Shown piece after piece: positions 26,317 through 34,354 of a DNA stretch of 64,000 bases. The notes below the pieces were generated by a model. That model was given only the letters and a program-made list of their open reading frames with translations. It did no database searches and was not told where the DNA came from. Origin of the DNA: Flavobacterium sp. 123 (GTDB lineage Bacteria; Bacteroidota; Bacteroidia; Flavobacteriales; Flavobacteriaceae); contig NZ_RBXD01000001.1 of NCBI RefSeq assembly GCF_003634825.1, positions 1,882,501 to 1,946,500 on the forward strand, written 5' to 3'. A program made the position numbers and the translations under genes. Numbering within the stretch: the first letter of the stretch is position 1; the number at the start of each line of letters is the position of its first letter.

Positions 26317-28239
26317 ATGCAACAGGCTGAAAAGTTATCAAGATTGAAAATTTTCTTGGAAAATCTAAAAGTAAAAGACAAAGATTTTCACTTACGATTA
26401 GGAGCTAATTTTCCAATCATCAGCGATTTGTTTAAAAAAATATACGCAGGAACTTCTTATGAAGAGGAAGCTTTTGAGTTATTAATGAGCTCATTGGTTA
26501 AAAATTTTGAGGAGCGTTCGGCTTTGCAAAAGAAGCGCGATTTATTGCGTATGTCTAATCCAAATTGGTATTCCAGCGAAGAAATTGTAGGAATGATGCT
26601 GTATGTGGATCTCTTCAATGTTGATTTCAATGGGCTGAAAGAAAAGATTCCTTATTTCAAAGATTTAGGAATTAACACAGTGCATTTGATGCCTTTTTTA
26701 GATGTTCCAGAATTTGAAAATGACGGAGGATACGCGGTTCGTAATTATCGTGAAGTAAGTGCTAGATTTGGTACAATGGCTGATTTTGAATCTTTGGTAA
26801 AAGAGTTTCAAAAAAACGATATGAATTTAGTTATGGATTTTGTCCTTAATCATTGTGCGGATCAACATGAATGGGCTGTTCAAGGTCGTAAAGGACATCC
26901 TAAATACAAGGATTTCTTCTACTTTTTCCCAGATAGAACCTTGCCTAACGAATACGAAAAAACAATGATTGATATTTTTCCGGATACATCGCCGGGAAAT
27001 TTTACTTTTTTGCCAGAAAGCAATCAGTGGGTTATGACATTATTTTATGGTTACCAATGGGATTTGAATTATAGAAATCCGATGGTTCTGGTTGAAATGA
27101 TTGATACAATGTTGTTCTGGTCTAATAAAGGAATTGATATTTTCCGTTTTGATGCTGTGGCATTTATGTGGAAAGAAATAGGGAAATTCAATCAAAATCT
27201 ACCAGAAGTTCATGTCTTGTTACAACTATTCAAATTGTGTGGGCAAATTGTAGCTCCTGGTGTAGCTTATATAGCGGAGGCTATTGTGGCTCCAGTTGAA
27301 ATTATAAAATATTTTGGAGAAGGCTTGGCACAAGGAGACGAATGTGATATTGCTTATAATGCTAATTTTATGGCATTGAGTTGGGAGTCAATGGCTACCA
27401 GAAATACAGATTTATTGAAAAAATCTATGCGTGCTGTCCCTACAAAACCTCGAAATACTACTTGGATCAACTATGCGCGTTGTCATGATGATATAGGTTT
27501 GGGTTTTGATGATAACTTAGTAACGGAACTTGGTTTAGATAGTTTGCAACATCGATTGTACTTATTGAAACATTATTGTGATGGTTTTCAAGGGAGTTTT
27601 GCTCTTGGACAACGTTTTATGACTGAGCCTGAAACGGGTAAGGCTAGGATTTCAGGATCAATGGCGGCTTTATGTGGACTTGAAAAAGCATTAAAGGAAA
27701 ATAATGAAAGAGAAATTAAGTTAGCAATTAAACGTATTAATTTACAACATGCTGTTATTTTATCTCTAGGAGGTTTGCCAATGATTTATAGTGGTGATGA
27801 GGTGGCTTTACCAAACAATTATGAGTACTTAAATGATGAAAGTAAAAAGTACGATAACCGTTGGTTACATCGTTCTAAAATGAATTGGGATTTAGTTGAA
27901 AATATTGACACTTCAGCTTCAGCACAAGCGCAAGTATATCAGCAATTAAAAAAATTAATTGCAGTTCGTAAGCAAACACCAGCTTTTGCGGATAATAATG
28001 ATTTAGAATATGTTGATTATGTAAATACGCATTTGTTAGTTTTTACAAAAACAGATAACGATGGGAATAAAATTTATGTGATTGCAAATTTCTCTGAATT
28101 TGATACCGTTTTTGAAAACAGTTTATTTGTAGGATTGAACGATTCTAAAATATATAATTTGATTACGGATAGTTATATTGAAATCAATGAAAAGAACTTT
28201 ATTAGTGCTTACGATGTCTTATGGCTTAAAATTAAATAA
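26317..28239 (+). CDS. Amylosucrase-like GH13 enzyme (GH13_4 type)
   Basis: 640 residues, close to the length of Neisseria amylosucrase (about 636), with an all-helical N-domain and the same block order. MMLYVDLFNVDFNGLKEKIP and DGGYAVRNYREVSARFGTMA are family signatures. The catalytic triad is Asp279 (FRFDAVAF, nucleophile), Glu321 (IAEAIVAP, acid/base) and Asp391 (CHDDIG). No signal peptide, so cytoplasmic. Amylosucrase uses sucrose to build alpha-1,4-glucan or hydrolyses it; related enzymes isomerise or simply hydrolyse sucrose, and these cannot be separated by eye. It follows the six-hairpin glycosidase and may share its regulator, though a terminator lies between. Confidence 0.82.
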   Translation: MQQAEKLSRLKIFLENLKVKDKDFHLRLGANFPIISDLFKKIYAGTSYEEEAFELLMSSLVKNFEERSALQKKRDLLRMSNPNWYSSEEIVGMMLYVDLFNVDFNGLKEKIPYFKDLGINTVHLMPFLDVPEFENDGGYAVRNYREVSARFGTMADFESLVKEFQKNDMNLVMDFVLNHCADQHEWAVQGRKGHPKYKDFFYFFPDRTLPNEYEKTMIDIFPDTSPGNFTFLPESNQWVMTLFYGYQWDLNYRNPMVLVEMIDTMLFWSNKGIDIFRFDAVAFMWKEIGKFNQNLPEVHVLLQLFKLCGQIVAPGVAYIAEAIVAPVEIIKYFGEGLAQGDECDIAYNANFMALSWESMATRNTDLLKKSMRAVPTKPRNTTWINYARCHDDIGLGFDDNLVTELGLDSLQHRLYLLKHYCDGFQGSFALGQRFMTEPETGKARISGSMAALCGLEKALKENNEREIKLAIKRINLQHAVILSLGGLPMIYSGDEVALPNNYEYLNDESKKYDNRWLHRSKMNWDLVENIDTSASAQAQVYQQLKKLIAVRKQTPAFADNNDLEYVDYVNTHLLVFTKTDNDGNKIYVIANFSEFDTVFENSLFVGLNDSKIYNLITDSYIEINEKNFISAYDVLWLKIK

Positions 28240-28324
28240 ATGGTTGGAGCAACTAGTTTGTTTTTAAAGATTTACTAGAGATTACTTCTGATTTTATTTT
28301 AGGTTTTTGTAAAATATAAAGCAT

Positions 28325-28357
28325 AAAAAAACTCCATTATTTCTAACGGAGTTTTTT
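28325..28357 (-). terminator. Terminator beyond tRNA-Val
   Basis: ACTCC / GGAGT plus flanking A6 and T6 runs form a hairpin that starts just past the 3' end of the tRNA on the minus strand. It may also work on the plus strand for the GH13 gene. Confidence 0.75.
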
Positions 28358-28359
28358 GT

Positions 28360-28433
28360 GGGCGATGAGGGGTTCGAACCCCCGACCCCCTCGGTGTAAA
28401 CGAGGTGCTCTGAACCAGCTGAGCTAATCGCCC
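28360..28433 (-). tRNA. tRNA-Val (anticodon TAC)
   Basis: 74 bases. On the minus strand it starts GGGCGATTAGCTCAG and ends CTCATCGCCC; the acceptor arms GGGCGAT/ATCGCCC pair fully. The anticodon arm is CCTCG-TTTACAC-CGAGG, giving TAC (valine). The T arm carries GGTTCGAACC. CCA is not encoded. Confidence 0.97.
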
Positions 28434-28445
28434 TTATTGCGAGTG

Positions 28446-28476
28446 CAAATATAGGCTAGTTTTTCGCTTATCCAAA
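28446..28476 (-). promoter_or_regulatory. Consensus Bacteroidota promoter for tRNA-Val
   Basis: On the minus strand TTTG (28476-28473), a 19-base spacer and TATATTTG (28453-28446) match the TTTG-N19-TAnnTTTG consensus exactly. The start of transcription would fall a few bases before the mature tRNA at 28433. Confidence 0.9.
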
Positions 28477-28566
28477 ATATTTTGATAAAAATTTCAATTT
28501 TTTTTTTTAATTAATTTATATTTAGTTGGAGGCTAATTTATTAGCAGAATCAATTTCTACCAAATT

Positions 28567-28595
28567 AACCCTGCTATTGTATTAATGGCAGGGTT
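28567..28595 (-). terminator. Hairpin after the duplicated-domain protein gene
   Basis: AACCCTGC / GCAGGGTT, 13-base loop, only a weak U-tract on the minus strand. It lies 19 bases past the stop of the gene at 28614. Confidence 0.6.
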
Positions 28596-28613
28596 GATTT
28601 GATGATTTGAAAT

Positions 28614-29408
28614 TTATTTTGATAGGGAAGGTACATTATGATAAATAAAATCGCCATGTATTCCTGTGAAAGCATTATTTAGTCCGTCAAAGAATGCTTT
28701 TCGATCTTCCTCTTTTGGCCAAGCTACTTTTATTAATTCATCGTCTTTATCTTGAGATTTTTCTAAATCAGATAAAGAGTTGAAGTAATATGCTTCCAAG
28801 AAATCTCTACTGTCAGCACCCCATGCATGGCGGTGTGGGTAATACCCTTTTATGTATGGATTGTTCATGGTTATTTTTTCGATAAACTCTTTCATGCCTT
28901 TTCCTTTCCCATTTAATGACATTTGAGATTTTCTGACATAGACAATCATGGGTTCTTTTGAATCTGGTTTGAATTCTTTTGTGCTTAAAACAGAAGTGTA
29001 AATTTCGTCTGAATGCATTGGAGAATAATAGCTGTTGTATTTTTCAAAAAAAGCATTTCTGGCTTTTTCATCAGGCCATCCCTTTTTGATTAATTCCGAT
29101 GTAACATCGTTTGATTTTTCTATATCTTCCCATGTTTTGTAAGCGGAAACATGGAGTATTTCGGAACTATTTTCGGTGTAATAATGATTTAGAATTTCCG
29201 ATCCTATTATCAAATCATTCTTGCTCGTGACCTTGTCAAAATATTCCTGTTCGGTTTTTTTCCAATCTTTTCCATCTGAATCTAAATTTCGATGTAAGGT
29301 GGTAACTGTAATAAATACAGGTTTTGGATCTTCCTGAGCATATGAAATACCGCTCAATAGGAATGTTAAAATTAACAATCCGTACACTAAATTGCTTTTC
29401 TTTTTCAT
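28614..29408 (-). CDS. Secreted protein with two tandem ferredoxin-like (ABM/NIPSNAP-like) repeats, function unknown
   Basis: 264 residues with a signal peptide (ending GISYAQ). Residues ~30-140 and ~150-260 are two copies of one domain: the end of copy 1 (DIEKSNDVTSELIKKGWPDE, followed by ARNAFFEKYNS) lines up with the end of copy 2 (DLEKSQDKDDELIKVAWPKE, followed by DRKAFFDGLNN), and both close with an M/I-H-x-D-x-IY motif. The alternating beta-alpha pattern suggests a dimeric alpha/beta barrel made from one chain. I do not recognise a function. It stands alone between tRNA-Val and folC. Confidence 0.75.
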   Translation of the reverse strand: MKKKSNLVYGLLILTFLLSGISYAQEDPKPVFITVTTLHRNLDSDGKDWKKTEQEYFDKVTSKNDLIIGSEILNHYYTENSSEILHVSAYKTWEDIEKSNDVTSELIKKGWPDEKARNAFFEKYNSYYSPMHSDEIYTSVLSTKEFKPDSKEPMIVYVRKSQMSLNGKGKGMKEFIEKITMNNPYIKGYYPHRHAWGADSRDFLEAYYFNSLSDLEKSQDKDDELIKVAWPKEEDRKAFFDGLNNAFTGIHGDFIYHNVPSLSK

Positions 29409-29524
29409 AATAGTTTAAGAATTTAATGATTAATTAATAAAATCGAATGTTAAATTTAACTTATTTATTATCAATCAATTAGAATAAATAAAAATATTTT
29501 TTTTCAAAAAAAATGCAATTTTTT

Positions 29525-30760
29525 CTACAACCCTTTGTTTAAGGGTAATTCAGCAACAACAAAAGTGCTACCGCCTACAAAAATGAAATCATTTTTTGTG
29601 GCATTATTCCTAGATTCGTTGTAAGCTTCTGATACAGAGTTGTATGTATTGCCTGTTAGTCCAAATTTTAAGGCTTGTTTTTGTAGTGTTGGTGCGTCTA
29701 AACCACGAGGAATATTTGGCTTGCAAAAATAATAAATAGCCTTTTTAGGGAATAATGGCAAGATTTCCTCTAAATCTTTATCATTTACTACGCCCAATAC
29801 TATATGAAGGGTATTGAAGGTTTCTTTTTTAATTTGAGAAATGACAATTTCTAGTCCGTTTTTGTTGTGTGCAGTGTCACAAATAATTTTTGGTAATTCA
29901 CCTAATTGTTGCCATCTGCCTAGAAGTCCGGTGTTTTTTACAACTTGTAGCAAACCAGATTTGATGTCTTCATGGAAAATCTTAAATTCTTTTTGTGAAT
30001 TTAATACGGTTATAGTTTGAAGCACCGTTTTTTTGTTGTGGATTTGATAATTACCAATTAAATCGGAAGCATAGGTTTCTTGAGGCAAATCGGAAGCAAA
30101 ATAGATATCTGAATTACATTCTTTGGCTTTAGCCAAAAAAACAGTTTTTGTTTCAGGTGTATATTCTCCAATGACTACAGGAATTCCGGGTTTTATAATC
30201 CCCGCTTTTTCATATGCAACTTCGGCTAATGTATTGCCTAGAAATTGTGTGTGGTCTAAACCAATATTTGTGATTACAGATACTAATGGTGTAATGATAT
30301 TCGTGGCATCTAATCGTCCGCCCATTCCAACTTCTATGATGGCAATATCTACTTTTTCTTTTGCAAAATAATCGAAGGCTAGCCCAACGGTCATTTCGAA
30401 AAAACTCAAGTCATTTGCTTCAAAAAAAGGTTTGTGTTTGCTAACAAAATCACATACAAAATGTTCTGAAATTTCTGTTCCATTAATCTTGATGCGTTCT
30501 CTGAAATCTTTTAAATGCGGCGAAGTATAAAGGCCTACTTTGTATCCAGCTTCCTGAAGTATTGAGGCTAGCATATGAGAAGTTGATCCTTTACCATTCG
30601 TTCCAGCTACATGAATGCATTTTAATTTTTGATGCGGTTGATCAAGATAATCTATAAGTAGGTGCGTATTAGTTAAATCTTTTTTGTAAGCCGAAGCACC
30701 CTGAAGTTGGTACATTGGGAGTTGATTAAATAACCAGTTTATAGTTTCTTGATAGTTCAT
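29525..30760 (-). CDS. folC: Folylpolyglutamate synthase / dihydrofolate synthase
   Basis: 411 residues. A Mur-ligase-like ATP loop, VAGTNGKGSTSHMLA, lies near residue 51, followed by LYTSPHLKDFRERI, EVGMGGRLDATNII and ITNIGLDHTQFLG. The C-terminal domain has CDTAHNKNGLE and VLGVVNDKD. It adds glutamate to (dihydro)folates in the cytoplasm. Length and motif spacing are normal. Confidence 0.95.
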   Translation of the reverse strand: MNYQETINWLFNQLPMYQLQGASAYKKDLTNTHLLIDYLDQPHQKLKCIHVAGTNGKGSTSHMLASILQEAGYKVGLYTSPHLKDFRERIKINGTEISEHFVCDFVSKHKPFFEANDLSFFEMTVGLAFDYFAKEKVDIAIIEVGMGGRLDATNIITPLVSVITNIGLDHTQFLGNTLAEVAYEKAGIIKPGIPVVIGEYTPETKTVFLAKAKECNSDIYFASDLPQETYASDLIGNYQIHNKKTVLQTITVLNSQKEFKIFHEDIKSGLLQVVKNTGLLGRWQQLGELPKIICDTAHNKNGLEIVISQIKKETFNTLHIVLGVVNDKDLEEILPLFPKKAIYYFCKPNIPRGLDAPTLQKQALKFGLTGNTYNSVSEAYNESRNNATKNDFIFVGGSTFVVAELPLNKGL

Positions 30761-30890
30761 TTCTTTTGATAAAAAAGTCAGTATTTAAAATATTTTTCGA
30801 TTTTTTTAGTTTAATATTGGAGCGAAAAGTATCTTTATTGCAAAATTGAAATATTTTTTAGAATTAATGAGTTAAAATCAATAATAATAT

Positions 30891-31586
30891 ATGTTTAGTT
30901 TCATACAATTACAAGCCGACACGATTACCAATGCTGCTTCAAATGTAGTTATCGAAAAAATTGCTCCCAATACTGAAATTTCTGTTTTGGAGTTTATTTT
31001 TAAAGGAGGGTTCTTCTTAATCCCAATTTCTATCTTGTTATTATACACTTTTTATGTAATTATAGAACGTTATTTATACATTACTAAAGTATCAAAAATT
31101 GATAATCATTTGATGGTTGATGTAAGAGATAATCTTCATTCGGGTAATTTAGATTTGGCTCGAGCTATTGCAGAAAGAAGTAATTCTGCTTCGGGGAACA
31201 TTATCAAAGAAGGAATTTTGGTTATAGGTAGACCAATAGCAGAGATTGAATCAAATATGGATCGCGCTGCAGATATTGAAATTGGAGAAATGGAAAAGAG
31301 ATTGGGACATTTAGGGCTTATTGCTGGTATCGCACCAACATTAGGATTTATTGGAACCATTTCTGGAGTAATCAAGATATTTTACAGTATTTCGGTTACT
31401 GAAAATATCAGTATTGGTAATATTTCTGAAGGTTTATACGAAAAAATGATTAGTAGTGGTTCAGGATTAATTGTTGGGATTGTTGCCTATAGCGCCTACC
31501 ATTTATTAAATGGAAAAATTGATAATTTTGCTTTAAAAATTCAGAAACAAATATTAGAGTTTGTGAATATTATCCAAAGATCATAG
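30891..31586 (+). CDS. exbB: MotA/TolQ/ExbB proton channel subunit
   Basis: 231 residues. One membrane helix near residues 45-65 (FFLIPISILLLYTFYVIIER), a cytoplasmic loop, then two helices containing LGLIAGIAPTLGFIGTISGVIKIF and MISSGSGLIVGIVAYSAYHL, the conserved ExbB/TolQ core. It forms the proton channel that energises TonB-dependent transport with ExbD. The stop is 2 bases from exbD. It could equally be named tolQ; the TonB-like gene opposite favours exbB. Confidence 0.88.
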   Translation: MFSFIQLQADTITNAASNVVIEKIAPNTEISVLEFIFKGGFFLIPISILLLYTFYVIIERYLYITKVSKIDNHLMVDVRDNLHSGNLDLARAIAERSNSASGNIIKEGILVIGRPIAEIESNMDRAADIEIGEMEKRLGHLGLIAGIAPTLGFIGTISGVIKIFYSISVTENISIGNISEGLYEKMISSGSGLIVGIVAYSAYHLLNGKIDNFALKIQKQILEFVNIIQRS

Positions 31587-31588
31587 TT

Positions 31589-31984
31589 ATGTCTATTAAA
31601 CGAAAAAGAAGATTTCATGCTGAAGTAGCTACTTCGTCATTGAGTGATATTATGTTTTTCTTGTTGTTGTTTTTCTTAATTATATCAACACTTGCTAATC
31701 CTAATGTTATAAAAATGACATTGCCAAAAGCAAAATCAAATGAGAAAACCAATAAGCAATACATAAGCTTATCTGTAACGGAAGATAAAAAATTCTATAT
31801 TGACAAGCAGGCTGTTCCTTTTGAAGAACTGGAAACAGCATTAATGTCTAAAATGAATACTGAAAAAGACCAAACAGTTATTGTCCGCATTCCATTTAAC
31901 TTGCAAGTACAAGATTTAGTTGATGTACTGCAAATAGGGGTAAGGAATAATTTGAAGTTTGTTATTGCTACCAGTCCTAAATAA
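31589..31984 (+). CDS. exbD: ExbD/TolR-family biopolymer transport protein
   Basis: 131 residues. A short cytoplasmic start (KRKRRFHAEVATSSLSDIMF) with the key membrane Asp in LSDIMFFLLLFFLI, then a periplasmic domain that ends VLQIGVRNNLKFVIATSP. It is the partner of the ExbB gene just upstream (2-base gap). Confidence 0.9.
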   Translation: MSIKRKRRFHAEVATSSLSDIMFFLLLFFLIISTLANPNVIKMTLPKAKSNEKTNKQYISLSVTEDKKFYIDKQAVPFEELETALMSKMNTEKDQTVIVRIPFNLQVQDLVDVLQIGVRNNLKFVIATSPK

Positions 31985-32000
31985 TAAGTAGAATAATCAT

Positions 32001-32033
32001 AAAAAAATGCCTCGATATTCGAGGCGTTTTTTA
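32001..32033. terminator. Bidirectional terminator between exbD and the tonB-like gene
   Basis: A7 followed by GCCTCGA / TCGAGGC (3-base loop) and T6. It serves both convergent genes. Confidence 0.9.
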
Positions 32034-32049
32034 TTTATTTAAATTGGAT

Positions 32050-32943
32050 TTAATTCAAATTGAAATTATAAACAATTTTGCCCACTTGTTTTTCAGGGGC
32101 ATCACTACTGGCATCCCACCTAGTGTTCATTGCTGCTATTTTGGCTTGATCTAATAAGCATTTTGCTGTATTAGTTGTTCCTTTTACTCCAGGAATAGCG
32201 TTTACGGTTCTACCATTCCTATCTACGGATACTTCCACAACTATTCTTCCTTCTTCATTGCAGGCATATTTTGGTGCGGGTTTAGAAAGTGCTTTTCTGT
32301 TTCCAAGCGAATATCCGCTACCACTTCCATTGCCGCTTCCGCCACCGCTTCCAGCGCCATAACCACTTCCGGTTCCTATTCCGTTGCCTGTTCCGTTACC
32401 GCCACCAGTTCCTCCTCCAGAACCACCAGTGCCATAATAACCGTTAGAATTTAAATTTCCGTTTGCTTTTCCTTTATTTCCAGCTGTTTTATCATCCCCA
32501 TCTCCACCTTTATTAGAACCTTTTAGAATACTTGATAAAGCATCATTGGTTTTGCTAGAAACCTTTGGTTTTTCAACAACAGGTTTTATTTCTTCTTTTA
32601 TGGCTACTGTTGGTTTCTTTGTTTTTTCTTTTTGAGGAATAACCACGCTTTCTTCAGTAGTGTTTTCCTGAGATAAAATAGCTTCGTCAGGTGTTGATTT
32701 TGCCGTGACTTGTGTGGTTTGTTTTTTTACTTCTAAGACTTCACTTTTGTAATTTGCTCCAGAACCTAAATCACTGTCGCCAAAATTTACGGTAACGCCA
32801 CCGCCACCACCGCCACCAGTTAGTTCGTTTAAATTAGAAGGAGGCCAAAATCGGATGAAAAATAGAATCAATAATAGGGTAGCATATAGAAGAATCGATA
32901 ATGCTAATGATTTCTTTTTATCTGAAGAAATGGTGAAACTCAT
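32050..32943 (-). CDS. TonB-like energy transducer with a glycine/serine-rich linker
   Basis: 297 residues. One N-terminal membrane helix at ~12-30 (LALSILLYATLLLILFFI), a GGGGGG run near 43, a Lys/Pro/Glu-rich segment (75-135), then a long Gly/Ser/Asn tract (about 145-215). The C-terminal domain (EEGRIVVEVSVDRNGRTVNA, ending KIVYNFNLN) is TonB-like. It would transmit proton-motive force from ExbB/ExbD to SusC-type receptors. Its convergent position with exbBD supports the role. The Gly-rich linker replaces the usual Pro-Lys/Pro-Glu span and may be flexible rather than rod-like. Confidence 0.8.
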   Translation of the reverse strand: MSFTISSDKKKSLALSILLYATLLLILFFIRFWPPSNLNELTGGGGGGGVTVNFGDSDLGSGANYKSEVLEVKKQTTQVTAKSTPDEAILSQENTTEESVVIPQKEKTKKPTVAIKEEIKPVVEKPKVSSKTNDALSSILKGSNKGGDGDDKTAGNKGKANGNLNSNGYYGTGGSGGGTGGGNGTGNGIGTGSGYGAGSGGGSGNGSGSGYSLGNRKALSKPAPKYACNEEGRIVVEVSVDRNGRTVNAIPGVKGTTNTAKCLLDQAKIAAMNTRWDASSDAPEKQVGKIVYNFNLN

Positions 32944-33056
32944 TTGTAGTTTTAAATTTTAAAAAGTGTATTTATAAAAACGTTGAAATGTACTAAAAAT
33001 TGTCAATAGTGAAAAGGGAATAAATAGATATTCTTGTGTGGTTTGTCTAATACTAT

Positions 33057-34124
33057 TTATGAGGTGTAAATATATCCAGAACTGTGGTCTGATTTTGCTC
33101 CAGTTACACTACTTAAAGTGTTTATTTCTCCCCGAAGTTTTAAAACACCTAATAACGCAAAAATCAAGGCTTCTTTGAATTCCAAAATTTTGTTAGTAGG
33201 AATTATAATTTTTATTTCGGGCAAATAGAATTGAATGCGTTCCAATAAAAAACTATTATAGGCTCCACCGCCAGTTATGAGTAAGCTTCCTTTTTTATTG
33301 GGCAAAGCCAAAGCAATTTGAGTAGCTACATGTTCCGTAAAAGTATGTAATTTGTCTTCTATAGGAATGTTGAAATTTTCAATCAGTGGCAAAACAGTTT
33401 CTTTGACAAACTCAAAGCCCAATGATTTAGGAGGTGTTTTTTTGTAAAAATCTAAACTATTTAATGTGTTTAATAATGCAATATTAGTTTTTCCGGTTTT
33501 TGAGATTTCCCCCTTATCATCATAATCCAATCCTAATAGATTAGCATAGAAATTCAAAACGGTATTTACAGGAGAAATATCAAAGGCTATTCGTTTTTTG
33601 TTTTGTTCAAAAGAAACATTCGAGAAACCACCTAAATTCATGCAATAATCATATTCTGCAAATAGAATTCTATCGCCAATAGGAACTAAAGGAGCGCCTT
33701 GTCCTCCCATTTGTACATCTTGAACTCTAAAATCACAAACGACGGTTTGCTGAATTAAAGTAGCCAATTTGGGTAAATTCCCAATTTGTAATGTAAATCT
33801 GTTTTGTGGTTGATGAAGAATTGTGTGTCCATGTGAGCAAACGGCATCTAAATTCTCTATTGTATGTTTTTTGATAAAATCAGAAATTATGGTCGCCAGT
33901 AATTGTGTGTATTCTTCGTTCAGATTTTTTAGTTCTTCTTCGGAGAAATCAACAGCTTGTTTTAATTTAGTAATCCAATTTGGGTGGTATCCGATAGTTT
34001 CGCTTTCAAGAATTTTGAAAGTCCACTTATGATTGCTAATTTTAAATTGTATATGCGCTAAATCAACTCCGTCAAGCGAAGTTCCTGACATGAGTCCGAT
34101 AACGTTATAGTAATCTTCTTTCAT
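33057..34124 (-). CDS. anmK: Anhydro-N-acetylmuramic acid kinase
   Basis: 355 residues of the ASKHA kinase type. VIGLMSGTSLDGVDLA (phosphate loop) near residue 8, CSHGHTILHQP near 95, CDFRVQDVQMGGQGAPLVPI near 130 and LLITGGGAYNSFLLERI near 285 are diagnostic. It converts recycled anhydro-MurNAc to MurNAc-6-phosphate in the cytoplasm. Together with mpl at 56.8 kb it shows that this organism recycles its wall. Confidence 0.95.
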   Translation of the reverse strand: MKEDYYNVIGLMSGTSLDGVDLAHIQFKISNHKWTFKILESETIGYHPNWITKLKQAVDFSEEELKNLNEEYTQLLATIISDFIKKHTIENLDAVCSHGHTILHQPQNRFTLQIGNLPKLATLIQQTVVCDFRVQDVQMGGQGAPLVPIGDRILFAEYDYCMNLGGFSNVSFEQNKKRIAFDISPVNTVLNFYANLLGLDYDDKGEISKTGKTNIALLNTLNSLDFYKKTPPKSLGFEFVKETVLPLIENFNIPIEDKLHTFTEHVATQIALALPNKKGSLLITGGGAYNSFLLERIQFYLPEIKIIIPTNKILEFKEALIFALLGVLKLRGEINTLSSVTGAKSDHSSGYIYTS

Positions 34125-34146
34125 TGATAAAAAATTTAAATCTAAA

Positions 34147-34177
34147 TTGATAATTTCATAATTTAAAAGTATCTTTG
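34147..34177 (+). promoter_or_regulatory. Promoter-like pair upstream of the acyl-CoA dehydrogenase
   Basis: TTG (34147-34149), 20 bases, TATCTTTG (34170-34177). It fits the Bacteroidota consensus but would leave a 5' leader of about 170 bases before the ATG at 34355. Confidence 0.55.
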
Positions 34178-34354
34178 ACTGATTTTTTTAAATAAAATTA
34201 CATTTAATTGGTTTAAAACAATATAATATTCAATTTTGAGGTAAAATTTAAAAGTGTGAAATAAACTTTTTAAGTTGTAAATTTAAGAATTGTAATTGAG
34301 GAATTTTACTTTTATTTGTAGAGTTGGAATTTTAATACTAAAAAACAGACCATT

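Noticed and set aside
28360..28433. tRNA-Val as an integration site
   Set aside because: No integrase, no direct repeat of the tRNA 3' end and no change of gene style on either side.
32280..32500. Repeat or CRISPR-like periodic sequence
   Set aside because: The periodic pattern of the DNA comes from Gly/Ser codons of the TonB-like linker; there are no unique spacers.
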